Origin: Bosea sp. 124
GTDB lineage: Bacteria > Pseudomonadota > Alphaproteobacteria > Rhizobiales > Beijerinckiaceae
DNA length: 64,000 bases
Direction of reading: 5' to 3'
Assembly: GCF_003046175.1 (NCBI RefSeq)
Contig: NZ_PZZM01000001.1
Coordinates: 558,001-622,000 of the forward strand
The position numbers were made by a program, and so were the translations under genes. The notes beneath the pieces were generated by a model. That model was given only the letters and a program-made list of their open reading frames with translations, was not told the origin of the DNA and did no database searches. Positions 52,734 through 62,005 of the stretch are shown here, in pieces (the stretch's first letter is position 1; each line of letters starts with the position of its first letter).

Positions 52734-53680
52734 CTCAGCTTCGGGTTGAGCGCATCGCGCAGCCAGTCGCCGAACAGGTTGATCGACAAGGCGAGCAGCA
52801 CCAGCACGAGCGAGGGAAAGAGCAGGATCCACCATTCGCCCGAGAAGAGATATTGCTGGCCGAAGCGGATCAGCGTGCCAAGCGAGGGCTGGGTCGGCGG
52901 CATACCGACACCGAGAAAGGACAGCGTCGCCTCCTCGATCACGGCCAGCGCCAGATTGATCGTGGCGATGACCAGCACCGGCCCGGCGACATTGGGCAGG
53001 ACGTGCTTGAGCATCACCGGCCAGGCCTTGAGCCCGATCAGGCGGGCTGCATCGACATAGACCTTGTTCTTCTCGACCAGGGTCGAGCCGCGCACGGTGC
53101 GGGCATATTGGGCCCAGTTCGACAGGCCGATGGCGATGACGAGCACCAGCAGCGTCATGCGCTCCTGCAGGGCCGGCGGGATCAGCCCGCGTGCCACGCC
53201 GAAGACCAGAAGCGCCACGAGAATGGCCGGAAAGGACAGCTGCACGTCGGCGATGCGCATGATCAGGGCCTCGGTGCGGCCGCCGACATAGCCGGCGACC
53301 AGCCCCAGTCCCACGCCGATCACCAGCGAGAACAGGACCGAGGCTGCGCCGACCAGAAGCGAGACGCGCGAGCCGTAGAGAATGGCCGAGAAAATGTCGC
53401 GCCCTTGCGAATCCGAGCCCAGCCAGAAGACCTTGCCGGTGATCTCATTGGGCTCCATCGGTCGCGAGAAGCCGTCGGAGAGATCGAGCGAGGCGGGATC
53501 GAAGGGGTCGTAGGGCGCGATCAGCGGAGCCGCGACCGCCGCCATGACCAACAGCAGCGCCAGCACGGTCGCGATCACGGTGACCGGCGACGAGCGGAAG
53601 GAGAAAGCGAGATCGGAATCCCAGAGTCGCGCAAAGCGGCCGGGCGGCTTTGCCGGAGTCGGAGCGTGAAGCGTCGTCAC
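52730..53680 (-). CDS. dppC: peptide ABC transporter permease (DppC type)
   Basis: A 316-residue inner-membrane permease with six helices. It opens at GTG 53680 (VTTLHAPTPAKPPGRF), right after a palindromic repeat; extending further would translate the repeat. The N-terminal helix VIATVLALLLVMAAVAAPLI is followed by the BPD loop EAA-type motif (DAARLIGLKAWPVMLKHVLP) that contacts the ATPases. It forms the transmembrane channel with DppB. Confidence 0.93.
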   Translation of the reverse strand: MTTLHAPTPAKPPGRFARLWDSDLAFSFRSSPVTVIATVLALLLVMAAVAAPLIAPYDPFDPASLDLSDGFSRPMEPNEITGKVFWLGSDSQGRDIFSAILYGSRVSLLVGAASVLFSLVIGVGLGLVAGYVGGRTEALIMRIADVQLSFPAILVALLVFGVARGLIPPALQERMTLLVLVIAIGLSNWAQYARTVRGSTLVEKNKVYVDAARLIGLKAWPVMLKHVLPNVAGPVLVIATINLALAVIEEATLSFLGVGMPPTQPSLGTLIRFGQQYLFSGEWWILLFPSLVLVLLALSINLFGDWLRDALNPKLR

Positions 53681-53692
53681 TACGCGCCCCCC

Positions 53693-53841
53693 GTCATTCC
53701 GGGGCTTCGCGAAGCGAAGAACCCGGAGCCCATGGCTGGGTGAACCGCTTCGCCATGGGCCATCATCAAGCACGGTTGATCGGACATTCGTCGCCCGGTC
53801 GTGCGTTCCGGGTTCGACCCTGCGGGTCGCACCGGAATGAC
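53693..53841. repeat. intergenic palindromic element, GTCATTCCGG variant
   Basis: Outer arms GTCATTCCGG (53693-53702) and CCGGAATGAC (53832-53841) with several internal inverted segments (for example around GCCCATGG and CCATGGGC). It fills the dppB-dppC gap inside the transporter operon. The outer arm resembles the GTCATCCCGG elements at 755-866 and 42776-42882. Confidence 0.7.
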
Positions 53842-53869
53842 AGCATGGTCGATCCCGCTCATGACTCCC

Positions 53870-54853
53870 TCACTTCGCCATGGCCGGATTGCCGGCCCGC
53901 AGCCGTGGATCGAGCGCGACATAGACAAGATCGACGACGAGCGAGGTGAGGACGAAGACGAAGGCGACGAAGAGCAGATAGGCCGACATCACCGGCACAT
54001 CGACGAACTGCACCGCGTTGACGAAGAGCGCCCCCAGCCCCGGCCACTGGAACACCGTCTCGGTGACGATGGCGAAGGCGATGACGCCGCCCAGTTGCAG
54101 GCCGGCGATGGTGATGACCGGGATCATGGTGTTGCGCAGGGCATGGCGGAACTCGATCCGGTGCTCGGGGATGCCGCGCGCGCGGGCGAAGCGGATGAAA
54201 TCGGCCCGCATCACCTCCAGCATCTCGGAGCGGACGAGGCGCATGATCAAGGTGAGCTGGAGGAAGCCGAGCGTCAGCACCGGCATGACCAGCGATTTCA
54301 GGCCGCTCGTCGTAAGCAGGCCCGTCGTCCACCAGCCGAGCGCGACCGTGTCGCCGCGCCCGAAGGAGGGCAGCCAGCGCAGTTCGACTGCGAAGATGTA
54401 GATCAGCCCGATGCCGATCAGGAAGGTCGGCAGGCTGACGCCGATCAGCGAGAGCGACATCACCAGATTGGCGATCCAGCCGTCGCGCCGGATCGCGGCA
54501 TAGACGCCGAGCGCGATGCCGGTGACGAAGGCGAAGAGCGCGGAGAGCACGGCAAGCTCGACCGTCGCCGGGAGCCGCTCGAGGATCAGCGAGGAGACCT
54601 TGCGGCCCTGGCGGTAGGAAATGCCGAAATCGCCCTGCGCCGCGTCGATGACGAAGCGGGCGAATTGCAGCGGCACCGGGTCGTTGAGGCCGAGGCGCTC
54701 GGTCAGCTCGGCGCGGTCCTGCAGCGTCGCCTCCTGGCCGAGCATGTTGACGACCGGATCGCCGACGAAGCGAAACATCGAGAAGGCGATGAAGGCGACG
54801 GCCAGCATGACCACCAGCCCCTGCATCAGAGAGCGCAGGATATAGGCAAGCAT
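53870..54853 (-). CDS. dppB: peptide ABC transporter permease (DppB type)
   Basis: A 327-residue permease. The N-terminal helix LVVMLAVAFIAFSMFRFVGD and the LNDPVPLQFARFVIDAAQGD stretch are DppB-typical, as is the EAA loop FARARGIPEHRIEFRHALRN. Six membrane helices are predicted. It lies between the binding-protein gene and dppC. It starts at ATG 54853 with only a weak ribosome-binding site. Confidence 0.94.
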   Translation of the reverse strand: MLAYILRSLMQGLVVMLAVAFIAFSMFRFVGDPVVNMLGQEATLQDRAELTERLGLNDPVPLQFARFVIDAAQGDFGISYRQGRKVSSLILERLPATVELAVLSALFAFVTGIALGVYAAIRRDGWIANLVMSLSLIGVSLPTFLIGIGLIYIFAVELRWLPSFGRGDTVALGWWTTGLLTTSGLKSLVMPVLTLGFLQLTLIMRLVRSEMLEVMRADFIRFARARGIPEHRIEFRHALRNTMIPVITIAGLQLGGVIAFAIVTETVFQWPGLGALFVNAVQFVDVPVMSAYLLFVAFVFVLTSLVVDLVYVALDPRLRAGNPAMAK

Positions 54854-54900
54854 CGCGGGTTACCTTGTCATCCTGCCACGCATACACAGGCCCTCCGTCA

Positions 54901-54921
54901 TGGTCGGGCTTGCCCCGACCA
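54901..54921. repeat. single copy of the TGGTCGGG...CCCGACCA repeat
   Basis: TGGTCGGG, five-base spacer, CCCGACCA lies in the 165-bp gap between the dppA and dppB genes. It is a one-arm relative of the 20921-21017 element. Confidence 0.7.
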
Positions 54922-54994
54922 TCCACGCCTTCGGTCATCGAGCTCTACGACCCAGACGTGGATGCTCGCCAGAAGGGCGAGCACGACGGTTGAG

Positions 54995-55019
54995 GTTCAC
55001 GCGGAGACTTCGCGTGAAC
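54995..55019 (-). terminator. hairpin at the dppA stop codon
   Basis: GTTCACGCG (54995-55003) and CGCGTGAAC (55011-55019) form a perfect 9-bp stem overlapping the first base of the dppA stop. No T-tract follows. In a binding-protein operon such a hairpin commonly raises dppA mRNA over the permease genes; that role is inferred. Confidence 0.5.
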
Positions 55020-56620
55020 TACGACCCCTTGAAGCTCACCATCTTCAGCTTCGGGTTGTTGCCGACATCGACCGGGATATCGAGCGTGGTGTTCATCGCG
55101 TAGCTCAGCGACTGATGGTGGATCGGCAGGTAGATCGTCTCGTCCTTCAGCCGGGCCCAGAGCTTGGCGATGGTCGCGTCGCGCTTGGGGATGTCGACCT
55201 CCTTCGAGAGCGACTCGATCATCGTATCGACCTCGGCGTCCTTGTAGCCGGTGGCGTTCCAGGAGCCCTGCGAGCCGGTGCGCGAGTGATACATGTAGGA
55301 GAAGATGTAGTCGGAATCGTAGGTCGGGACGCCCCAGCCGACGAGATAGAACTCGGTCTCGGCCGGGTTCTTCTGGATCAGGTTGAAGTGGATCGACTTC
55401 GACTGCGAGACCAGGTTCACCTTGATGCCGATCTGGCCGAACATGCCGACGGCCGCCTGGCAGATGCCCTCGTCATTGACGTAGCGGTCGTTCGGGCAAT
55501 GCAGCGTCGTCGAGAAGCCGGCGGGATAGCCGGCCTCCGCCAGCAGCGCCTTGGCCTTGGCGACGTCGGTCGGCGGAGCCGCGTCCAGCTCCTTCGTCCA
55601 ACCGTTCACGAAGGGCGGCATGATGATGCCGGTCGGCACCGACTCGCCGCGCATGACGACGCGCTGGATCGCCGCACGGTTGATCGCCATGTTGAGCGCC
55701 TGGCGCACTTTCTTGTCGGCGAAGGGGTTCTTGCCCTGGACGTCGTCGCCCTTCAGGTCGGCGGAGGCGACATCCATACCGAAGAAGATGGTGCGGTTCT
55801 CGGCGCCCGAATTGACCCTGAGCTTGGGCTGGCTCTTGAGCCGCGCGATGTCCTGCACCGGCACGTCCTGGACGAAATCGACCTCGCCGGAGAGCAGCGC
55901 CGCGACGCGGGTGGCATCCTGCTTGATCGGCACGAAGGTCAGCTCGGTCACCTCCAGCGGCACCTTGGCCTTGTTCCAGTAGGCGTCGTTGCGCTTCATC
56001 ACCGTCTTCACGTCGGCCTCTCGCGATACCAGCGTGAAGGGGCCGGTGCCGTTGGCGTTGCGGACTGCGAAGTTCTCTTCCTTGTTCTTGAAATCCTGCG
56101 CCTTGGTGGCGCCGTTCTTCTCGGCCCAGGCCTTGCTCATGATCCGGATCGAGGAGGTGTTGTTGACCAGCAGCGGGTTCGGCCCCTTGGTCTTGATCCG
56201 CACCGTCAGGTCGTCGACCTTGCTGACCTTCTCGACCGAGGTCAGATAGCCCTTGAAGTCCGAGGTCGGCTGCATGGCGCGCTCATAGGAGAACACCACG
56301 TCGTCGGCGGTCAGCGCGCTGCCGTCATGGAATTTGACGCCCGCTTCGAGCTTGAATTCCCAGGTCGTCGCATCGTCGGGCAGCACGCGCCAGGACGAGG
56401 CGAGCAGCGGCAGGAGCCTGCCGGCGTGGTCGCGCTCGGTCAGGCTTTCATAAAGGTGCTGGTTGAGCGAGGTGGTCGGACCCTCGTTCTGGCCGTGCGG
56501 GTCGATCGTGAGGGCGTCGCCGGCAGCGGCCCATTTCAGCGGCCTGGCCTCGGCCGCGCCCAGCGCCAGCACCGAAACCCCGATCAACGCGGCAGCAAAG
56601 CCGAAAACACGCGATTTCAT
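55019..56620 (-). CDS. dppA: peptide ABC transporter substrate-binding protein (family 5)
   Basis: A 533-residue periplasmic solute-binding protein with a signal peptide (MKSRVFGFAAALIGVSVLAL). Family-5 markers are LTIDPHGQNEGPTTSLNQHL, WEFKLEAGVKFHDGSALTAD and FADKKVRQALNMAINRAAI. It captures dipeptides or related compounds for the DppBCDF transporter encoded downstream. GGGAGG precedes ATG 56620. Family-5 proteins may also bind nickel, heme or opines, so the substrate is not certain. Confidence 0.94.
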   Translation of the reverse strand: MKSRVFGFAAALIGVSVLALGAAEARPLKWAAAGDALTIDPHGQNEGPTTSLNQHLYESLTERDHAGRLLPLLASSWRVLPDDATTWEFKLEAGVKFHDGSALTADDVVFSYERAMQPTSDFKGYLTSVEKVSKVDDLTVRIKTKGPNPLLVNNTSSIRIMSKAWAEKNGATKAQDFKNKEENFAVRNANGTGPFTLVSREADVKTVMKRNDAYWNKAKVPLEVTELTFVPIKQDATRVAALLSGEVDFVQDVPVQDIARLKSQPKLRVNSGAENRTIFFGMDVASADLKGDDVQGKNPFADKKVRQALNMAINRAAIQRVVMRGESVPTGIIMPPFVNGWTKELDAAPPTDVAKAKALLAEAGYPAGFSTTLHCPNDRYVNDEGICQAAVGMFGQIGIKVNLVSQSKSIHFNLIQKNPAETEFYLVGWGVPTYDSDYIFSYMYHSRTGSQGSWNATGYKDAEVDTMIESLSKEVDIPKRDATIAKLWARLKDETIYLPIHHQSLSYAMNTTLDIPVDVGNNPKLKMVSFKGS

Positions 56621-56782
56621 CGGATGATACCTCCCTTGCAGGCAGCCTGCGGCGCCTGAAAGGAGAGGATGTTAGGGGCAGGCCGCGCACGAGTCACGGG
56701 TCTAATGCGCGCGGGGTGCATGGGTGGAAGCAGTGTCTGCCCGATCTTGCGGCAGCCAGCAGGCTTGTCGGCAAGGTGCCCG

Positions 56783-57973
56783 TCAGCGCGCCAGATCCGC
56801 AATCAGCTTGCGGATGAAAGCCGCGCCGGCGTCGAGCTGCGCCACCGTGATGAACTCGTCGGGCTGGTGCGCCTGGGCGATGTCGCCGGGACCGCAGACC
56901 ACGGTCGACCAGCCGGCGCGCTGGAACAGGCCGCCCTCGGTGCCATAGGCGACGACATGGCGGCCATTGTCGCCGCTCAGGCGGCGGCAGAGTTCCTCGG
57001 ACGCGCCGTTCTGCTCGGGCCCCATCGCCGGGGTGTCGGAGGTGATGACGAAGTCGATGCCGGTCTCGGGCGCGATCGCCTGCATCTGCGCCTCCAGCTC
57101 GGCGACCTCGGCGCGATAGCGCTCGGCGTAAGCCTCGAAGGTCTCGCCGGGAATGCAGCGGACCTCATGGGTGAAGCTGCAATGCTCGGCCGTGATGTTG
57201 ACCGCGGTTCCGCCCTGGACGACTCCGACATGGAGCGTGGTGTAGGGCGGCTCGAAACCGTTGCCGGCATCGGTGCGGGCCTTGTTTTCGGCCATCACCT
57301 TGTTGTGCCAGTCGATCAGCCGGCCAGCGATCATCACGGCCGGCACGCCGACATCGACGCGGCTCGAATGCACCGCATGTCCACGAACCGTGGTGCGCAT
57401 CCGCAGGCCGCCCTTGTGGCCGGTGACCACCTGCATCATCGAGGGTTCGCCGACGATCACGGCGGCGGGCTTCAGGCCGTCCTCGACCATCGCCTTGATC
57501 AGCACGCGCGCGCCCTGGCAGCCGACCTCCTCGTCATAGGACAAGGCAATGTGGATCGGCCGCTTCAGCGGCGCGGCCAGCATCTCCGGCACGAGGGCCA
57601 GCGCAATGGCGTCGAAGCCCTTCATGTCGCAGGAGCCGCGCCCGTAGAGCTTGCCGTCCCGCTCCGTCAGCGTCCAGGGATCGGAGGTCCAGTCCTGGCC
57701 GGCGACCGGCACGACATCGGTGTGGCCGGAGAGGACGACGCCGCCGTCCACCCTGGGGCCGATCGTGGCGTAGAGATTGGCCTTGTCGCCATCGGCATTG
57801 TGCGCGAGCGTGCTCTCGACGCCCAAGCCCGCGAGATAGTCGCGGCAGAAATGGATCAGGTCGAGATTGCTGCGCTGCGATTCCGTGTTGAACGAAACCA
57901 GCCTGGCCAGCATCTGCTTGGGCGTCATCGTCACGAGGTGGTTCTCCAAAAAGCGACGCAAGGCAGGTTTCAT
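56783..57973 (-). CDS. argE: ArgE-type M20 deacylase (acetylornithine deacetylase-like)
   Basis: About 396 residues from ATG 57973; ATG 57928 (MTPKQMLARLVSF) is another option. It is an M20 zinc amidohydrolase: first metal region GGVVLSGHTDVVPVAGQDW, then GRGSCDMKGFDAI, the catalytic Glu in ALSYDEEVGCQGA, and a lid domain in the middle. This layout is ArgE-like, hydrolysing N-acetyl-ornithine or other N-acyl amino acids. Being first in front of dppABCDF, it more likely processes imported peptides or acyl amino acids than serving arginine synthesis. Confidence 0.88.
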   Translation of the reverse strand: MKPALRRFLENHLVTMTPKQMLARLVSFNTESQRSNLDLIHFCRDYLAGLGVESTLAHNADGDKANLYATIGPRVDGGVVLSGHTDVVPVAGQDWTSDPWTLTERDGKLYGRGSCDMKGFDAIALALVPEMLAAPLKRPIHIALSYDEEVGCQGARVLIKAMVEDGLKPAAVIVGEPSMMQVVTGHKGGLRMRTTVRGHAVHSSRVDVGVPAVMIAGRLIDWHNKVMAENKARTDAGNGFEPPYTTLHVGVVQGGTAVNITAEHCSFTHEVRCIPGETFEAYAERYRAEVAELEAQMQAIAPETGIDFVITSDTPAMGPEQNGASEELCRRLSGDNGRHVVAYGTEGGLFQRAGWSTVVCGPGDIAQAHQPDEFITVAQLDAGAAFIRKLIADLAR

Positions 57974-58098
57974 GCCGGCAGCTTCAAGCCGACACCTCTG
58001 ATATATGTAGTAGGCTCCCGCAACGCCGCTGCCAACGATCCGTTTCCGTGCGCGCCGACGCGCCCCTATAAGAGAGCGATGAAGCAAGAGGCGCAGGC

Positions 58099-59067
58099 AT
58101 GAATTTCGACGTCACTCTGGGCGACATCCAGGCCGCCGCGGCGCGCATCGCCGGCAAGATCCGACGCACGCCGACCTTTTACAGCGCCGGGCTTTCGGCC
58201 CGGCTCGGCGTCGAGACGGTGGTCAAGGTCGAGAGCCTGCAGCTCGGCGGCTCGTTCAAGGTGCGCGGCTGCTTCAACAAGCTGATGGGCCTGAGCGAGG
58301 CGGAGCTGGCACGCGGCGTCGTCACGGTCTCCGGCGGCAACCATGCCATCGCCGTGGCGCTGGTGGCGAAGACGATGGGCTGCCGGGCGCTCGTGCTGAT
58401 GCCGAAGACGGTTGCGGCTTTCAACATCGAGCTGACCCGCTCGCTCGGAGCCGAGGTCGAGCTCTGCGAGGATTCGATCGCAGCCTTTGCCAAGGCCGAC
58501 GACTACGCCGCGCGGGGCATGATCCATGTCCATTCCTATGACGATCCGGCGATCATCGCCGGGCATGGCTCGCTCGGACTGGAAATGAACAACGACGCGG
58601 GCGGCCGGCTCGACCATGTCTTCATCTCGATCGGCGGCGGCGGCTTCGCGGCCGGCGTCGGCGCGGCGATGAAGGGGCTCGACCCGGCGCTCCGCATCCA
58701 TGGTGTCGAGACCGAAGGCGCGACGGCGATGACGCAGGCGCTGGAGGCTGGCAAGCCGGTCGCGATCCGGCCGACCTCGATCGCGCGCACGCTGGGCGCC
58801 CCTTTCGCGACGGAACGGACGATGGCGGCCGCCCGCCAGTTCCTGGAGGACATCGTGATCGTGCCAGATGCCGAGGCGGTGCGCGAGATCACCTGGGTGC
58901 TGCAGAACGGGCGGGTGCTGCTGGAGCCGGCGGCGTCCTGCGTCGTCGCCGCGGCGCTCGCATGCAAGGAGATGTTCCAGCCGGGCGAGCGCATCGGGCT
59001 CGTGCTCTGCGGCTCGAATGTCGCGCTCGACGACATCGCGGCCTGGCGGACGCAGTTCGGGGTCTGA
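58099..59067 (+). CDS. threonine/serine dehydratase-like PLP enzyme
   Basis: A 322-residue fold-type II PLP enzyme. The Schiff-base Lys is in LGGSFKVRGCFNKL, phosphate-binding glycines are in VSGGNHAIAVAL, and the Gly loop is ISIGGGGFAAGVGAAM. There is no C-terminal ACT-like regulatory domain, so it is the catabolic, non-allosteric length. Possible substrates include threonine, serine or related hydroxy amino acids. It is divergent from argE and heads the rightward half of the peptide/amino-acid cluster. Confidence 0.88.
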   Translation: MNFDVTLGDIQAAAARIAGKIRRTPTFYSAGLSARLGVETVVKVESLQLGGSFKVRGCFNKLMGLSEAELARGVVTVSGGNHAIAVALVAKTMGCRALVLMPKTVAAFNIELTRSLGAEVELCEDSIAAFAKADDYAARGMIHVHSYDDPAIIAGHGSLGLEMNNDAGGRLDHVFISIGGGGFAAGVGAAMKGLDPALRIHGVETEGATAMTQALEAGKPVAIRPTSIARTLGAPFATERTMAAARQFLEDIVIVPDAEAVREITWVLQNGRVLLEPAASCVVAAALACKEMFQPGERIGLVLCGSNVALDDIAAWRTQFGV

Positions 59068-59236
59068 GGAACGGCGTGGCGGCAGTGGCGCGCTGCGCCG
59101 ACGGCGCGCAACGGGGTCGCGGTTGGGAGCCTTGACGCTGCGCCGCGTTCGGGGTTCTGGAGATATATTGCCGCGCCGCCCAGATCCGGCGGGGGGCCGT
59201 CGAGGCGAGGCGCGGACGAACGATGAGGGATGCAAG

Positions 59237-59626
59237 ATGAAGATCCTCGACCACAAGACGCAGCCGCAGGACAAATGGCGCGACGGCGTGATGACCGAGA
59301 TGCGGGTTTCGGCCCTCGTGCAGAGCCGGCAGCTCTGCATCTTCGAGCAGTTCTGCGAGCCCGGCCTCGGCGCGCCGATGCACCTGCATGCGGTCGAGGA
59401 GGTCCTCGAAGTCATGGCCGGCACCGCCGAGATCTATCTGCGCGACCAGAAGATGGTCGTCACCGCCAACCAGTCGGTGCTGGTCCCGGCGGGCGCACGC
59501 CACGGCTTCAAGAACATCGGCACCGAGACACTGCATGTCCGCGCGACACTGGCGGCCGCGATCTTCGAGGCGTCCTATGACGACCGCAACGAATTGTCCC
59601 GGCGCTACGTTCCCGCCGACGCCTGA
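59237..59626 (+). CDS. cupin domain protein
   Basis: A 129-residue single-cupin protein. Motif 1 is GAPMHLHAVEEVLEVMAGTA (the metal ligands are H-x-H and Glu), and motif 2 is VLVPAGARHGFKNIG (His). ATG 59237 has AGGGA upstream. Such small cupins act as sensors or isomerase/dioxygenase-like enzymes. The metal-binding residues are complete. It lies between the dehydratase and the M20 hydrolase in one direction, so it is probably part of the same catabolic operon. Confidence 0.87.
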   Translation: MKILDHKTQPQDKWRDGVMTEMRVSALVQSRQLCIFEQFCEPGLGAPMHLHAVEEVLEVMAGTAEIYLRDQKMVVTANQSVLVPAGARHGFKNIGTETLHVRATLAAAIFEASYDDRNELSRRYVPADA

Positions 59627-59695
59627 ACGGCGCCGCTCCAGCCCGCCGATCCGATCCGTCGCCGACGGATCGCCTTCGCCTTCATCGAGGTCACG

Positions 59696-60880
59696 ATGCC
59701 CAAAGCCGAACTGATTGCCGCGCTCGCTCCCGAGATCACCGCGATCCGCCGCGATCTCCACCGCCATCCCGAGTTGATGTACGACGTGCACCGCACCGCC
59801 GGCATCGTCGCCGAGAAGCTCAAGGCCTGGGGCGTGGACGAGGTCGTGGCCGGCATCGGCCAGACCGGCGTCGTCGGCGTCATCAAGGGCCGGAACCAGG
59901 GCTCCGGCAAGGTCGTCGCCATGCGCGCCGACATGGACGCGCTGCCGATCCATGAGGAGACCAATCTCGAGCACCGCTCGACCGTGCCCGGCAAGATGCA
60001 CGCCTGCGGCCATGACGGCCACACCGCCATGCTGCTCGGCGCCGCCAAATACCTCGCCGAGACGCGGGACTTCGACGGCACCGCTGTCGTGATCTTCCAG
60101 CCGGCGGAGGAAGGCGGCGCCGGCGCCAAGGCGATGATCGACGACGGGCTGATGACCCGCTTCGGCGTGCAGGAGGTCTACGGCATGCACAACAAGCCGG
60201 GGCTTCCGATCGGCCAGTTCGACGTGCGCAAGGGCCCGACCATGGCCGCTGCCGACCGCATCCACATCAAGATCGAGGGCAAGGGCGGGCATGCCGCAGC
60301 CCCGCATCGCGTCAACGACCCGATCGTCGCCGCCTGCCAGCTCGTCACCGCGCTGCAGACGGTGTCTTCGCGCAATGCCGACCCGCTCGACTCCATCGTC
60401 GTCTCGGTCACGGCGCTGCTCGCCGGCGAGGCCTTCAACGTCATTCCCCAGACCGTCGAGATCAAGGGCTCGGTCCGGACGCTGACGCCGCAGATGCGCG
60501 AACTCGCGCAGAAGCGCATCACCGAGATCACCGATGGCATCATGAAGGCCTTCGGCATGAATTTCACGCTCGACTACCATCTCGGCTATCCGGTCACCTT
60601 CAACCACGCTGCACAGGCCGACTTCGTCGTCGGGACGATCGAGGCCGCCTTCGGCGCTGGCAAGGTCGACACCACCGTGCCTCCGACGATGGGTTCGGAG
60701 GATTTCTCCTACATGCTGGAAGAGCGCCCGGGCGCCTTCATCAATATCGGCAACGGCGAGTCGGCCGGGCTCCACCACCCGGCCTACGAGTTCAACGACG
60801 CGGTGATCCCGGTCGGCGTGACCTACTGGGCGAACCTGATCGAAACCGCGATGCCTGCGTCAGGTCCGGGCAAAGCCTGA
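59696..60880 (+). CDS. M20 family amidohydrolase (hippurate hydrolase type)
   Basis: A 394-residue M20D amidohydrolase of the HipO/AbgB type. Motifs: RRDLHRHPELMYDVHRTAG, MRADMDALPIHEETNLEH, the metal-site segment HACGHDGHTAMLLGAAKYL, and FQPAEEGGAGAKAMIDDG (catalytic Glu pair). These enzymes release amino acids from N-acyl or N-aroyl conjugates. GAGGT precedes ATG 59696. Its sequence class differs from the ArgE-like protein encoded nearby on the other strand, so the locus has two kinds of deacylase. Confidence 0.93.
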   Translation: MPKAELIAALAPEITAIRRDLHRHPELMYDVHRTAGIVAEKLKAWGVDEVVAGIGQTGVVGVIKGRNQGSGKVVAMRADMDALPIHEETNLEHRSTVPGKMHACGHDGHTAMLLGAAKYLAETRDFDGTAVVIFQPAEEGGAGAKAMIDDGLMTRFGVQEVYGMHNKPGLPIGQFDVRKGPTMAAADRIHIKIEGKGGHAAAPHRVNDPIVAACQLVTALQTVSSRNADPLDSIVVSVTALLAGEAFNVIPQTVEIKGSVRTLTPQMRELAQKRITEITDGIMKAFGMNFTLDYHLGYPVTFNHAAQADFVVGTIEAAFGAGKVDTTVPPTMGSEDFSYMLEERPGAFINIGNGESAGLHHPAYEFNDAVIPVGVTYWANLIETAMPASGPGKA

Positions 60881-60893
60881 AAGGCGCCTGCGC

Positions 60894-62003
60894 ATGCATG
60901 ACATCGATTGCCTAGTGATCGGGGCCGGCGTCGTGGGCCTCGCTGCGGCGCGGGCGCTGGCGCTCGCCGGCCGCGAGGTCGTGATCGCGGAAGCCGCGGA
61001 GGGCATCGGCACGCAGACCTCGGCGCGCAACAGCGAGGTCATCCATGCCGGCATCTACTATCCGCCCGGCTCGCTCAAGGCCCGCGTCTGCGTCGAGGGG
61101 CGCAAGCGGCTCTATGCCTATCTCCGCGAGCGCGGCTTGCCGCACAAGGCTTGCGGCAAGCTGATCGTCGCCACCTCCGCCGCGCAGAAGCCGGCGCTGG
61201 AGACGATCATGGCCCGGGCGAACGCATCCGGCGTGGATTCGCTGCGCTGGCTCGATGCCGGCGAGGCCAAGGCGATGGAGCCGGAGGTGCGCTGCGAGAT
61301 CGCGCTGCTCTCGCCCGATACCGGCGTCGTCGACAGCCATGCCTTCATGCTGTCGCTGCTCGGCGAATGCGAAGCGGCCGGCGGCTCGCTAGCCCTCAAT
61401 ACGCCGATCGCAGGCTGGCGCTGCGAGGCGGATGGCTTCAGCGTCGATTTCGGTGGCGACGAGCCCGCGACCTATTCGGTGAAGACAATCGTCAACTCGG
61501 CAGGCCATGGTGCGCCCCGGTTGCTTACGACGCTCGACGGCTTTCCCGCCGAGCACATCCCGAAGCAGTCCTTCGCCAAGGGCAACTATTTCGCTTTGCT
61601 GGGCAAGCAGCCCTTCTCACATCTGGTCTACCCAGTTCCGGAAGCCGCCGGGCTCGGCATCCATGCGACGATCGACATGGGGGGGCGGGTCAAGTTCGGG
61701 CCGGATGTCGAATGGGTCGAGCATGATCAGGACCTCATCGTAGATCCGGCGCGGGCTGAAAAATTCTACGCCGCGATCCGGACCTACTGGCCGGCGCTGA
61801 CCGACGGCGCGCTGGTGGCCGACTATGCCGGCATCCGGCCGAAGCTGCATGGGCCGACCGAGCCGATGCCGGATTTCCGCATCGACGGGCCGCAGATCCA
61901 TGGCGTCGCCAACCTCGTCAACCTGCTCGGCATCGAGAGCCCGGGGCTGACCAGTTCGCTGGCGATCGCCGAGATGGTGGTGGAGAAGCTGCCCGCCGCC
62001 TGA
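60894..62003 (+). CDS. FAD-dependent oxidoreductase, L-2-hydroxyglutarate oxidase-like
   Basis: A 369-residue DAO-family flavoprotein. The Rossmann FAD motif is DCLVIGAGVVGLAAARALAL, followed by the TSARNSEVIHAGIYYPPGSL segment characteristic of LhgO/L2HGDH-type oxidases. SNSAGHG-like region and the C-terminal LVNLLGIESPGLTSSLAIAE close the FAD fold. L-2-hydroxyglutarate or a related 2-hydroxy acid is the likely substrate. It starts 13 bp after the M20 hydrolase gene, so it is in the same transcription unit. Confidence 0.9.
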   Translation: MHDIDCLVIGAGVVGLAAARALALAGREVVIAEAAEGIGTQTSARNSEVIHAGIYYPPGSLKARVCVEGRKRLYAYLRERGLPHKACGKLIVATSAAQKPALETIMARANASGVDSLRWLDAGEAKAMEPEVRCEIALLSPDTGVVDSHAFMLSLLGECEAAGGSLALNTPIAGWRCEADGFSVDFGGDEPATYSVKTIVNSAGHGAPRLLTTLDGFPAEHIPKQSFAKGNYFALLGKQPFSHLVYPVPEAAGLGIHATIDMGGRVKFGPDVEWVEHDQDLIVDPARAEKFYAAIRTYWPALTDGALVADYAGIRPKLHGPTEPMPDFRIDGPQIHGVANLVNLLGIESPGLTSSLAIAEMVVEKLPAA

Positions 62004-62005
62004 TC

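Noticed and set aside
53801..56659. 952-codon open frame on the plus strand
   Set aside because: It is antisense to dppB and dppA and runs through a palindromic repeat; composition is Arg/Asp/Gly-rich shadow sequence.
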